Assembly: GCA_965153455.1 (NCBI GenBank)
Contig: OZ234495.1
Span: 25,106,875 to 25,170,874, forward strand
Reading direction: 5' to 3'
DNA length: 64,000 bases
Origin: Sphagnum compactum
Lineage: Eukaryota > Bryophyta > Sphagnopsida > Sphagnales
Shown piece by piece: positions 26,682 through 39,002 of the stretch. The position numbers and the translations under genes were made by a program. Under the pieces are notes generated by a model. That model worked only from the letters and a program-made list of their open reading frames with translations. It made no database searches and was not told the DNA's origin. How positions within the stretch are numbered: the stretch's first letter is position 1; every line of letters starts with the position of its first letter.

Positions 26682-28249
26682 TTATTGCTGGTGGCCACCA
26701 TGGTGCAGAATAAGGGTAGATCGGTAGAGCATTGCCAAGTAGAAGAGGACCATTACTATTACCAACACGTCATCCAGTAATCCCACAAGTCCAACCACTC
26801 CTGCACAACCACGAAATTCCACCAATCATCAAAAAGGATGAATAACCATAAGTATCAGCAATAAGGATGAATAACCATAAGCATCATCAATAGGGATGAA
26901 TAAATATAAGCATCATCAATAAGGATGAATAACCATAACCATCAGCATAATCAAGTCAAACCTTTAACAGCACCACTTGCAAAGCAACAAGAGAACCTGT
27001 CAATTTCATAATAAACCATCTAGAACCAGATTGCATTATCCACAATACAGGTCTGTCAAGAAGAGTCATTTTCACACAGGAAATATGGTTTATTCCATAT
27101 AATTGTCTACTTGTGCAGGGACATGAATGTATCATGGAAACATACCTTCCGGGATAACATCCAGTGGTGAGAAGACATAAATAGCTAGCAAAACCAGCTG
27201 CACACAACCATGAACCCACAAGTATTCAAACACTTGTCAGTTTGTTCTGAGATAATTGATGATGCAACACCTTGTCAACAAGCACAATGGTTTCTCACAC
27301 TAGCCCTGCAGCATCTGCACAACAATTTTTAAGCTGCAAGAAACTTAGAAAACTCATAAGCTACACCCAGGAGCAGAGGCCATACAAAGAAGAGTATACG
27401 AGTGCGGTGGACAAGAGGGATTGCTCGTTGTGGGTCCATCAATTCCCAAATCATGCGTCGCAGAAGTAAAGGCATGTCCCGCACTCTCTGCAACAGTTTT
27501 GAAATATCCATATCTTGTCAGTGTAGATAACAAGCATTCAAAGGTAACATCCTGCATGCAGTATGACTACAGCTGAATTTTACACAAAACCCTTAAATCT
27601 GGCAATGGAAATGTAATGTCCTTAACAAAAGGAATGAGGTAGGAATAAAAATATGCAACAAATGCATGGACAATAACATCTTAGAGGTGCAAGGCAAGTG
27701 AAAAAGGCAACTGCAGATAGTCCAGTAAAACAATCAACCTACCTACTCTCTTCAACATGACAAAGAAACTTGAGGCAACTATACCTCTGCTGCACAGACA
27801 AAAAAACAGAGGTGCACTGAAAAGAAAGAATAGGGATTGCCTGCAGGAAGCTGACAGGTCCTCCTCCAAAAATTCGGTTGTACTTGGCAAGGTCCTGCAT
27901 GATGCCCACCACCTCTGGCTCCTGCTGCTCTGAATCTGAGACCTCACTAGGGATGAGCAGTGTGATGGAACGCCTGCATATAGGGCATTTACATGGCTGC
28001 AACACTGAGCTGTGTTGCCAAACTCTCAATATGCACTCCCCTGCCATGTATAAAAATATCATGTAAATCGCCTGGTGTGTGCAGCCAACTCACATCATGT
28101 TTACTCTTCCCTCCACTTAGATTGCTAAACATCCAAGCGTACAGAAAAGACTGCTTACCGCAGAACCAGTGAGCACAATTTGCCTGGCACGGCAAGGTGA
28201 AGGAATCATGGCAGACAGAGCAGCAGTCGTTATCAGGTGGGGCATCCAT
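26682..28249 (-). CDS. RING finger / DUF1232 membrane E3 ubiquitin ligase (RNF170-like), five coding exons
   Basis: Coding exons in order: 28249-28159, 28040-27841, 27487-27386, 27197-27146, 26800-26682. The joined frame gives about 187 residues. An intact C3HC4 RING lies at residues 10-52: CSVC, then C25-A-H27, C30, C33, and C49-P-I-C52. Next come YNRIFGG, a block with MPLLLRRM..LMDPQRAIPLV, and a hydrophobic DUF1232 segment (LVLLAIYVFSPLDVIPE, then GLVGLLDDVLVIVMVLFYLA). The C-terminus reads HHGGHQQ. This order matches plant homologues of RNF170, an ER-membrane ubiquitin ligase; its plant substrates are unknown to me. Start MDAPPDND fits my memory of plant relatives, but the frame stays open upstream to a possible splice acceptor at about 28392, so a longer N-terminus is possible. 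Intron 2 (27488-27840) has a GC donor. All other introns are GT-AG. Confidence 0.88.
26831..26950. repeat. About 29-bp tandem repeat inside intron 4 of the RING gene
   Basis: Four imperfect units of AAGGATGAATAACCATAAG followed by CATCATCAAT-like sequence lie between exons 26682-26800 and 27146-27197. It is intronic and so probably neutral. It could be length-variable between individuals. Confidence 0.75.
27488..27840 (-). other. GC-AG intron (intron 2 of the RING gene)
   Basis: Exon 2 ends ...TTC CTG CAG, directly followed by GCAATC. Exon 3 begins AGA GTG CGG after GTTGCAG. Using this GC donor restores the family order ...GGPVSFLQ then RVRDMPLLLRR. The nearest in-phase GT donor would drop the five residues VSFLQ. 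GC-AG introns make up about 1% of plant introns. Confidence 0.75.
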
Positions 28250-30136
28250 ATGTGACAGGTAGCCACTGTTGCTTGTCGGTGGAGGTTGCACTGTTTCACT
28301 ACTTCTGTGCTGTCCCCTCAGCACGCTCCACACATTGCCAAACCAATTTCGGACTATGCACACCCCATGCTTCAACAGAACAAAAGAGTGCCTGCAAATT
28401 CACCACCTTGCCAGTTGTTGTCAGCTAACACACCTAACATAGAGGCTGAAACAAAATCTACCTGGAGTTCGACACAAATGCACACTGTGATCAGCAGTGA
28501 ACTTTTGAATGCCTGCTCAATCAGACAGTTAATACCCACAGCTTGAATATTGATTACACAAAATCAATACTCAAGCTGATGGCCTGGGGGCATTGCAGGT
28601 TGTCTGGGATTGCAATCTAGCTAGGCACAAGCTAAGTGCTACACATAGTGTTCAAATCAGTTGTCTTAGGATTAAGGTTGTTGTGTGGAACCTCATAGCT
28701 TTGTAGTCCTAATGGGGAAATTGGGCAACAGTTGGGCAACCTCTTTGCCCTGCCTAGGCCATTGAATGGTATCCAATACCATAAGAGGATAACTCTGAGA
28801 TTGAAGGGATGAAGAGACCAGCATTCCTTTTGCATACATAAGTAAATAAACTTATTGAGAGACTGTGAAAGACAACCATCAAGCAAGGAAACTGCCATTT
28901 CTCAGTCATGCAATTTTGAATGGCCTTTGGTTGATGATGATGACCTTCTCAAATTGAGCTTCAACCAGACAGCCTGATCACAAAGAAAACAGACAAAATG
29001 ACCTAGGATTCGAGTGTGAGATTTTTGAAACCCATGAACCCTGTCAAATCTCCTCTTGCATATACTGCAAACTCCCAGTTGACCTAAGTGTCCAGACTGT
29101 ATAGTCTTGCATCATAATTTTGGGAACGTGACATGATATACAAATCCAATTAAAAACAACATCAGTACTACTACTTGCGCTCATCTTCTCAAATCCAGGG
29201 GCTAGGGTTTGGGGACATGGTTGGTGCATGTGAAGTTCTTCCATCTTTGCTTTTCCGCACACCTAGAAATCACAATAGATGAATACAAAGTCTGGTGATC
29301 CTGCAATTGTCATCTCCTGACGAGGGACACACAGTGGCCATTTCTTCTGGTGTGTCGGTGCCCATGATTGCCGTCACTTGGAAAATGCGACGATGAAGAT
29401 GACATAAAGGCAAGTCAGCGATCAGGGACGCGAGAATACCTCAAGGAAGAGCGGAAAATGAAGACAATAGGAGCAGCAACCAACGCCGTGTACACCAACT
29501 CATCGCCCACCCCTTCTATTATGGGCATCGTCTGTCCGTTCCCGTTCCTTCCTCCCCGGGGCGTGCTCCTTTCTCTCTACCCGCTTTCACGTTTCCGTTC
29601 GGTTTTTAAAAAAAAATCTTGTTATTCCCTTCTTCTTTTTGTTCTCCGAACTATCTTTTTGTCCTCGCAAACCTCCCTTCCTTCCCGGCCCCCCGCCCTC
29701 CCCAGTGCCTGATCTTCCAAGCCCTAAGGGCAAAAGGAGTGAGCAGAAGAGAAACTAAGTGGCACAGACTTGTGAAAACTCATCATATGACTTCAACGTT
29801 TCTGCTCCGGATCACCATGAGAGAAGGCAAAGAGGTCCCCGAAGCGCAGGAAGAAAGGGAGCGACCAGCGACGCCAAGGGGGGAGCAAGCGAGCAGCGGC
29901 GACAAACGCAGCGGCAGCAGCAGCAACCCGCACACCAGCCCAGCCCAGCCCGGGAGCCCCGCACGCTTGCCAAACCCAGATGCCATGACGACGTGTCGTC
30001 TGGTCCAGGCCAAGTGCCAATATTCTTGGCCCAGTGGCACAGCATCCGGGGTAGAGAGGGGAAGAGACCCTACTCCGGGTGTGTAGGTACCCACCTACTC
30101 AACAGGATTTGGACCTGGGGGTAATCCCATCTCATT
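28250..30136 (-). promoter_or_regulatory. Probable leader and promoter region of the RING gene
   Basis: On the minus strand the frame is open from 28250 up to a TTTGCAG acceptor at 28392-28394, so a leader exon likely lies further right. The block 29370-30120 is strikingly GC-rich compared with its surroundings, like a CpG-rich promoter, and overlapping ORFs open on both strands there. No first exon could be fixed. The 29759-30124 and 29783-30094 ORFs are not supported as proteins. Confidence 0.35.
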
Positions 30137-30138
30137 TA

Positions 30139-30353
30139 TGGTGCATTCACACTTGATGTTAAGTTAGTGTTAAATGAAAATCTAGGTGGCATCATCCTAG
30201 ATGGCACCCAATGTTAAATGGGTGATAGCTTAATGTTAAGTGAATGTTAGCTTAATATAGAATTTTCATGATAACTAAATTTAAGTCCTAAATGGCTAGC
30301 ATGATGATGTTAGGGGACACTAAAGTCCCTAATGCCAAGTGTGAATGCACCTT
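30139..30353. repeat. MITE family B, complete copy
   Basis: Terminal inverted repeats GGTGCATTCACACTT (30140-30154) and AAGTGTGAATGCACC (30337-30351) enclose about 185 bp. TTA flanks both ends as a likely 3-bp target duplication, which points to a Tourist/PIF-Harbinger-type MITE. The interior shares TAGGTGGCA-type blocks with the copies at 1485-1879. No coding capacity. Confidence 0.8.
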
Positions 30354-31680
30354 TAGTACATAGGCTTCGAACTTTGGTAATGTTAGAGTTATCTGTAAAG
30401 TCAGCTGATTGGGGGTGAAAATCCCCAATTTGGCCAAAACACACCTTGTGGCATGAAGGTATTGCATGATAATTTTTTGAAATGACACTAGTCAAAAGAA
30501 AGAAAAATCGAGGGCATATTTTTTAAGCTTCACACACTAAAATAAAATGGGTGTGTGAGAACAAAAGGGGCGTGCAAGAACTTTGAGATAAAATTAAAGA
30601 AAAATGATAAGCTTATGTGTTCACAAATGATAAATTCATTTCACATGCATAAGTTAGACAACACACTTGATTAGTACAAATAGAACCTAATTGCATTTCC
30701 AATTTGCTCTAGACTCACTTAAACTCACACATCTTAGAATTGAGAGGAGGCATCACCTTCTTCCTTATTAAATAATATATTATGGACTTATTCATGAAAC
30801 TCACATTGAAATGGTTAAATTTGTCAAGAGTCCTTAATGGAGTCTAGAAATTAAGGCACATTTACATTTTGAATTTTTGGAATTTCATAAGTCCTTTGAT
30901 ATATTTTTGTTTTGCACATGCAACAACATTACCTTATAGTTTTTGTCAAAATCTTTTCAACCCCATGTGACATGTTCCAATCAAAGTTCGTTCAACTTTT
31001 TTTCTTAACTTTAATGGTCAAGAATCAAATGGTCAATTTGATTCTAAACCATTTTTCAAGCCATTACTTGCGTTTTCACACTTCCAAATAAAAAAATGCA
31101 AGCCCACTTTCGATATTTTTGTTTGAAGACATTTCCAAAGATATTTTAAAAACTCAATTTCAATAAGTATTGTTATTTACACTTTTATCCAAAAAATTTA
31201 AGACATTTCAAAACTCCAATTGTCAAAAAAAATTCAACTTGGAAGCGAGTCACCTCCTTTGCATTCTCCCATATTTGACATGTAATTTTGAAACATTTTT
31301 TTGGTTTACATCATTTTTTGTGCTCACAAACTTTGGTTGCGAGCCAAGGTTAAGGTCATAATAAGTTGAAATTAATGAATGAGGTTGAAAAAATAAACAT
31401 GCGTTTAATAAGATTCAAACTATTGGGACAAAAATTTCAATTTTAGTTTAAGATTTCACTACTACTAATAAATTGTTCAATAAATATTTCAATTATTGTA
31501 CAAATCACGTGTAATAAATGCAAATTTTTATTTTTTAAAACCATGTTTTGGTAAAAATTGTTGATTTTGTGGGTACACACCTTTGGGGCAAAATAGGGGT
31601 TAGGGGTGAAACAAGCCCCAAAGGCAAAATCACTTTGCAAATAACTATATTGATTTATTTTTCCATCACCATTCAATTTT

Positions 31681-32288
31681 CATATATGATGAACTAAGGC
31701 TCTCCATTTACACAAAATTTAGAAATAATAAATATATGCATGAAGTTATTATATTAGGGTTTTGTGTTATTCCAGGCAACCATTTACACACATTTTATCC
31801 AAGTTCATAATGCATATATTTCATTTAGAATTGTGTTATGATCTCTTTCATCCATGTCTAAATCTAAAGAATAAAATCTCATTATGTGCATAACACAAAA
31901 AACTGAATTTTAGGATGCAATTATTTCTGTTAGTAATAGTTCTAAAATGGGGCAATCCAATTGTGTAATTAGGACTTTGGGTACCTATGTGTCATGAATA
32001 CATAGGTTTCAAACCTCAAACATATTAGCTTATTCATTGATTGTCATCCATTTTTCATATGTAATGAATTAAGGCTCCTTGTCCTTGATGGAACCATTCA
32101 TGTAACTTTTGTATGTTAAATGTAAAATGTATGGGCTATTGTAATACGGCTTTGCATTGCGCCATGAAACTATTTATGCACATTTTCTCCATGTTCATAA
32201 TACATTTTTTCTTTTAGAATAATATTGTGATCTCATCCATCCATGTATAAATCCAAAAAAGCAAATCTGATTATGTGCATAACACATA
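31681..32288. repeat. Direct duplication, about 220-bp units
   Basis: Unit 1 (31681-31897) and unit 2 (32057-32288) share AT.ATGAA.TAAGGCTC, CATTT.C.CCA.GTTCATAAT, ATCCATGT.TAAATC.AAA and ATTATGTGCATAACAC in the same order. Similarity is moderate. Confidence 0.6.
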
Positions 32289-32308
32289 TACAGTAGTAAG
32301 CACACCCT

Positions 32309-32360
32309 CTATTGCTTGTTACATGCCATAATGGCAAGGATGGCATGTAACAAGCAATAG
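32309..32360. repeat. Perfect 21-bp inverted repeat with 10-nt loop
   Basis: The left arm (32309-32329) begins CTATTGCTTGTTACATGCC. The right arm (32340-32360) is its exact complement, ending ACAAGCAATAG. It is followed by AT-rich sequence, not a T-run. It could form a strong hairpin, or be the remains of a foldback element. Confidence 0.85.
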
Positions 32361-34220
32361 ATTCGGCAATACTTAATTCATATTTTTAAAATTATGTAAA
32401 ATTTGGATATTTTAAAAGCTTGTTGAAAATTTTTAAAATATAAATTAAAATGCCAAAAGTTCTTGAAATTAAATCTAAATTATCATTACAAATTGTCATG
32501 CATTGAATAATTTACAAGTCACATGTGACATAATGAAATACCATTGAATTTTAATATTGCAAAATTGGAGAATTGAGACTATCACAGTAAATGGTTTTTT
32601 GGTCATTTCATGTGCCATTAAACTTTAACATATTTTGTTGTGAAAAGGATGTGGGAAATAACTTGTGTTTCTCACCTCACTAAATTCACGCTCAATCTAT
32701 CTTCATCATCTATTTCAGAACTTGGAGCTTCATGGCTGGGGTTTTGTGTGGTGTTGTTTTTTTTCATTGGGTTGGTGGGGTTGGAAATATTTTGATTTTA
32801 TAAGTGGAGGGCTCTTGTGGAAATGGTAGCCATTGATGCAAAGGTGTTAATGTTGTCCCTTGTTTTAATATGTGTAAATTTTTTGTCAGCTTGAATGTCG
32901 AATGGAGGCAAGTCAAATATGTTGTTGTTATAAGACTCTACTTAATAATGTGTTATTATTGGTTTCCAAACAAATTTTCTTTTATATTGATTGTAGTTAC
33001 AATGTTTTTTATTTAATGTTTTTTTCTTCAAAACAAGGAATAATTGGCACCTCTTTTTCAATAATCTAGGGTAGGAGTATGAAGAGGTGATGGGTGGGAA
33101 AGGTGCAAGAAAAGGAGATACTGAAAGGTGGGTGAAAATGTGAAAGGAAAGGAAAGATAGAAGGGTTTGGTAGATCTTACAAATTGTCTTCTTCACAACA
33201 TCATTCACATGTGGCCCCTTTGTCTTTCGAATCATCTTACGACTCTTCCTCTTCATCATGCCCTGATTTGTATGTAAACTTATATCATTGAACTTCTTCA
33301 TTGATTTTGATATATGGATTCAAAGTTAATTAGTTCAAATTATTTGTAGGAGATTGAATAAATAGAAATAAGGTTTGTAAGTGAAGGAAAGATTCAAGTT
33401 CTCTCATTTCTATGTATTGGTTTTCATGAGTCCAACAAAATGTAAGACCTAAATCTAGATACTATGAGTAGAAAACACATGTTTGTTGAGTTTAGGAGGA
33501 AGTTAATGAAATGAAGGTGTCAAATTTTTGTAATGACCTATTTATTGGCAACAAATTGGGGGAATTAATTTTTCAAGTGTAAGAGGAAAGTTTGCAACCA
33601 AGTTTGTTTTATATAGTAATTCCAACATCATACATTTTAGTATGTGTTCTCTTGCCTTAATCCTTGTTCTCTTTACTTCAACATTTAGTTGCATGTTTTA
33701 TCAATCAATATACTTATCAGGTTGCATCAACACATGCTGCCATGCTTCATACAACCATTTGTAAATATGTGATTTGATAAAAAAAGTTTGAAATCTATTT
33801 TCACCTTCACTTCCAAGTCCAATTTTTTTATAATAGGTTTTGACCACCAAGTTGATTTTATTTTTTTGAAAGCATTCTTGAAAGATCTTTGAATGATGAT
33901 GTCAACTAATACAACACAAATTTAACAAACTTCATAAGTTCATACAAATCTCATGTGAAATTCTATTTTCTTAGTTTTGTACAAAAATCGCACAAATAAT
34001 ATGCCATGGTTAATGAATGATATTTGTAATTATTCAATATTTTAAATATTCAAATGGATGAGACATTATTTTTGAATGACATATGTGAATGTTTCATGTT
34101 TAATACACAAAAATTACATAGTTTTATCCAAAATTACATCATGATGTTTACACAGATTTAGTTAAATGTAAATTGTGTGTACTTCATATCAAGACATCAC
34201 AAGTATAAAAGACATATCAT

Positions 34221-35090
34221 TTATGTAGAAATAATATATATATTTTTCGTGCCATTTTTACATTTTGAAACCCATGAAATTTGCATAGACATATTGTTTA
34301 CAAGTTTTGCATGAATTCTATTGAAATTTCGTGATATTGTAAGTTTGTGATGTAAAACTAATGTGTAGTTTGATGAGATGAAGATGACTAGAATATTTGA
34401 ATTGTTTAATTTCATCCAATCTAATAAGTCCTTGGATTTGTGGACTAACCAACAATCAAACAACCACACCATTTTTTGTTTGTTGGGCAAATGAAGTTGC
34501 TCCACTTGTGCTTATCAAAATGGCTTTAAGATGTCGATCACAAAATCTTTGCTTATTTGGAGGCTGCTCCAATGGTTGTCCGAGTATGTCAAATGCCATC
34601 TTGCAAAATAACATAAGTTTTTGCCATGGTTGTGAGGTGGTAGACATCTCTCCATTTTGTTAGTAAAGATGATTTGAAGAAGAAACATTAACTGTGAGGT
34701 AGCAAAAGACACTAATGTTGTGACTTGTCTTTTGTCCTTTATTCCTACTACATGTACATGTTTTGCACATTTTTTCTCCGATGTCCTTGAGCCCCTTGTA
34801 GGTATTGGATGAACTCTTGTTTGATTATAGTTCACCATTAAGGACTTTGGAATGTTATGTAATTTGACCAAGAAAATTACCCTAAGAACCATTGTTTTGC
34901 TTTACTTTCCCAATTTAAAGGTAGTTTGTTAGTAGTTGTGGTTGGAGCTCTATAGAACCAATTTAAATGAGTTTTGATGAACATTTTGGTCCATGTGTAT
35001 GACACTTTGAATCTTTTGTGTTGTGGGCTATATATCAAATGAGACAATCTTTTGTGCATAATTGTGCTAATCAGAGGTTGCACCAATGCT
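34221..35090 (-). pseudogene. pogo/Tigger-like (DDE superfamily 1) transposase relic
   Basis: Pieces appear in family order but in different frames. A helix-turn-helix-like part (KVSYTWTKMFIKTHLNW, then RAPTTTTNKLPLNWE) lies near 34890-35050. Next come GSRTSEKKCAKHVHVVGIKD, RWHLTYSDNHWSSL and KMVWLFDCWLVHKSKDLLDW at 34221-34500. In relatives as I recall them, the first catalytic Asp sits in a block reading about NADQTG; here it is NYNQTR, so the Asp is lost. The second Asp (FDCW) remains. Frameshifts separate at least three pieces, so the element is dead. Terminal inverted repeats were not found. Confidence 0.7.
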
Positions 35091-38000
35091 ACATTTAAAG
35101 CTTGTCATGTTGACATGTGGTTTTGCGAGGTTTGAATGATTTTGTGTTCTACATTTCGATATGTAGCTAAAACTAGACAATGTTGTGGGCTCTTGATGAA
35201 TGATGACCCAATATCTACATAGGCCTTGTACTTGTCTTTGATGTCTCCAGTAGGTGCAAATATTTCATACAAAGTCTTTGACAATTTGACATAAAGACCA
35301 TGAACTGCTCTTAGTTTCTTGTGAAATGTTTACAAATGATTTAAAACAATAATGAGATTTCTATGTTTCTTTATTGTAGCAAAAATAGTAGGTCAAAAGG
35401 TAGGAGCAAACCAATTATTATTAAACCCACATCTTTTTATTTCATTGCTCCATTTGTATCATTTTTCTCCCCCACAACAACCAAAATAAGTTGGAGCTCC
35501 AATTTTCATGGATGCCCTATTGGCCACTTTGAGGGTAAAATAATTGAACAAGTTTCCTTTCCATCTCCAAATTTACATCTAAAACCTGAAATTGATGAAT
35601 AATTTTAATATTTTAATCATCTTTTGGAAATACTTGTAAACATAGAAGAAATTTGCCTTTGCTTCACCATTTTGTTAAACTTTTGAACACTACAATAATC
35701 ACAAACATTATATGCAAGAAAATCAAAACATCGTGCTTAATTATATAGTACATGAATTATGTTAAGTAGTCATTAGCCAAAAAATTAATTAACTGAAGAA
35801 GCCATTAGCTTCAATGGATGGATGAATTTTAAACATTAATGATACTTTGTTAAAATTTCAAGAACCCTAAAACATTCCAATTTTTTTTTCCAATTATAGT
35901 ATTAAATTTTAAATTTTTAAATTTTTTTTGAAATAATAACATTAATTATTCAACATTAATTTGCTAAACTTGCATGCCTATTACGATAATTGGATTCCAT
36001 GGTGCAAATATTGTTTCAAATAATAATTCTAGAATGAGACAATGCAATTGTTCACCAAACATAAGGTCACTATCAAACACTAACAAAATCTTTTGTAATA
36101 TTTGGTACATCCCTATTTAACAAGTTTTGGAACTGAAATTTGTAGCTTCTAAGAATTTATTTCAGGTCATTCAACTTGTTTGAAGGTTCTTAATAGAATG
36201 GCAATGGGTTTTGGTTTTATGTATTAAGTTCATGTGGTTTTAAATACCTCATTTTGACATTGTCATTGGTTGTATTTACAAAAATAAAAATGATATTGCA
36301 AATTCCAAGTTTAATATAGTGATTGGATTTGCCATCATTATTAGGGAGACATTTTTTTTAAAAATATGTGCATCCAATCATGTTTTTATAGCTTGAAAAT
36401 CCAACAACATCCTTATGAAACATTGCATATGCACAAATGTGTGCATTCAATTGGGGGGAAATCACAATTTTTATATTTTATGGAAATGTGAGATAACATG
36501 GTTTTTTATGCTATAAAATAATATACATTTTAAATTATTAATTTATATAAATTTAAATATATTCTAAAAATTTTATTTACATTTAAATAAATTACAAATT
36601 ATTATTATTTTGATAAGTTGGATCCTATGTTTCTTGCATGTCATTTGGCAAAAAATCGAAATGACTTCCTTTGGCATCCAACACCTTAATCCAATTAAAC
36701 ATTAATTATAAAGTTCACCTTTGACACTCCATTTATTTAGACATATTGGTAACTTCATTTCACATCTTTTCTCATTGACATACATGAACACAACCCCCAA
36801 ATAACACTATACGTAAAACTTTTAACAAATGTATTAGTTTGTTAAATATTTGAAAAAAAATGCCTTTGAAATAGAATCATCATATTTGAAAAGAGTGGAA
36901 ATCAATGCCTTTTGGTTAAAGCCCAACTCCACATCTTAAAGGTGCAACATATAACACAATATAAAAAACAAAAAAGGTATTGTGAAACAACAATCATTGA
37001 ACAAAAAATCCATGACATGTACTCTTTTGAATGGTGCTTCAAATCCACTAACACATGAATCTATTATAATTGATGATATCAATTATAAGTGAAAATTACA
37101 TAGGTGTTCAAACTCATATAATTTAAGCTGAGTAATTTTATGTTTTTGCATGATAACATTATGGATGGTAATACTTATAAATTGAATTGGTTGGTGTGTG
37201 TATAATTAATAATTTATCAATTGTTTTCTTGGGCAATCTTGTTGCATTTATGAGGTGCAAATCCAATCAATCATGCATATTTTACGACTTATGTACACCA
37301 TCAAATCATAATTACCCACCATGGACATTGTATTTATTATTGCATTAACATTTGTGAATTCCATTCATTTCAATTCAACATTCTCCAAATATGATCCATC
37401 AATTTGAAAGATCCAAATAGAGCTTCTACCAGAGTTTATTTAAAATAATGTTTTAACTTGCCATGAAAAAAAGGAAATGATTGACCACACATAAATTTCA
37501 TATTTTATTCCATAGGAATGGAACATATTCAACCAAAACTCTATCACCATTTACATGAACAATGCCATATATTTTAGAAATATTGTGATGCACTTTTAGG
37601 TTTGGCACAAACCAATCAACTTTTTAATTTTGTAATGAAATGCAAACTTAGGGCACATTCCTTAACTCTCACAAAGAAAGAGGGCATGATTTCAAAATGA
37701 CATTCAAACGAACTCACAAACAAAAGTTCAACGTGAAATTAATATGTATAAAATTAAAAAAGATGTTTAGTACAAATTAAAACCAAAATATTCCATGGAC
37801 AAGCCATAAGCAACCTGACCCACAATACACACCATGGCTTGGACTTAGAGGAAGTTCATCATGTTCCTCCTTATAATATATTATATGATTTTTGGTAAGG
37901 GTTACATCGAAATGACAAAAAATTTCCAAACTTTTGATTTTGTTAAGTTATGAATTCCGTAACCGTGTGAAGTCATAACTTTCATTTATAAATTTTGATT

Positions 38001-38799
38001 AAAGGACTTTCAAAAGAAAAGCTGTAACCCTTGAAATGAATTTTTCAACACCATATTGCATGCTCAATTTGAACATCATTTGACTCCTATTACTTGGGTT
38101 TTAATGATTGGGAATCAAATTATCAATTTGATTCACTATTATTCTTTTGCCCGTAACTTGAACTTAAAATTTTTGATGAAGTAATGTGAGCCCATTTTTG
38201 ATATTTATGCTTGAAAAAAATTTCAATAGTATAAAAAGAGCTCAATTTGAAAAAAAATTGTTATTTGCACTTTTATTCCAAAAAATGAAAACACCCATGA
38301 AACTTCAACTTTCAAAGTGGGTTCCCGTTTGGGAGTGTCACGATTCTCTTGAATCAATTGCTTACACACTCTCACACTTTTGAAAGTGTGATTGAGTCAA
38401 AAACATTCTCCTAACCCGCTTCCATTTTCATGTGTTGTAAGGACAAGCCCAAACTTAATGTTGCGACATATTGAATAACTTGACCAATTCTTTTTCATAT
38501 TGTTGAAAAAAATTGATTTCCTTACAATTGAATTTGAAATGCAATAAAGCCTTGTGGTTTCAATCATAAAAGAATAACATAGTAAATTAACCAAATTCAC
38601 ATTTACTTTTGCCAAGTTCATGTTGAATGAATTTTATTGTACATTGAATTACCATGCCTTCATACTAACAAGCATATTTCTTGTTATTGCAATTGCATCC
38701 ATTGATGGTCTTCAAATCTTATTTGTCAACTTAACAAAATCCATTTGCAAAGGATTGGCACAACAAAAACACCCATGATTTGATGATGATAACCATTTG
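35091..38799. other. AT-rich intergenic region, no gene seen
   Basis: Long AT-rich stretch with poly-T and poly-A runs. No ORF of note and no recognisable domain. It may contain further degraded transposon DNA upstream of the pogo-like relic. Confidence 0.55.
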
Positions 38800-38972
38800 A
38801 AGTCTTTCAACAATACCCAAGGTGTGACAATGATTATGACAAGGGTAATTTTATTTTCAAAGTCATTCCTCTAAACAACTTACACTATTGTGTAAATTGA
38901 ATTAACGCCTCTCTTGAGAATTGACAAGTGTTCAAATTAAAGCCCTTCTTGAGAATTGGTGGGTGTTGGTGC
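38800..38972. repeat. Duplicated segment, unit 1 (partner at 40005-40153)
   Basis: Blocks AAGTCTTTCAA, AC.CCCAA, GACAAG, ACTTACAC, GCC.CTCTTGAGAA and AAGCCC.TCTTGAGAA occur in the same order here and just upstream of the phosphate-carrier gene, 1.2 kb apart. The intervening DNA includes MITE copies. Confidence 0.55.
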
Positions 38973-39002
38973 CAATTATAATAATTACCCACTTGACCAT
39001 TG

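Larger units (their letters stand above)
30354..34220. other. AT-rich intergenic region, no gene seen
   Basis: No recognisable protein. It contains a direct duplication and a perfect inverted repeat annotated separately. The 119-codon minus ORF at 32942-33301 has no motif I recognise. Confidence 0.5.

Noticed and set aside
26831-26950. CRISPR-like array
   Set aside because: Contiguous imperfect tandem repeat without unique spacers, inside an intron of a eukaryotic gene.
29759-30124. Overlapping ORFs of 75-155 codons on both strands
   Set aside because: All frames open together because the block is GC-rich; peptides are low-complexity with no domain.
30080-30125. Possible SINE: GGTCCAAATCC on the minus strand resembles a Pol III box B
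   Set aside because: Two mismatches to consensus and no box A at the proper distance; the MITE directly abuts it.
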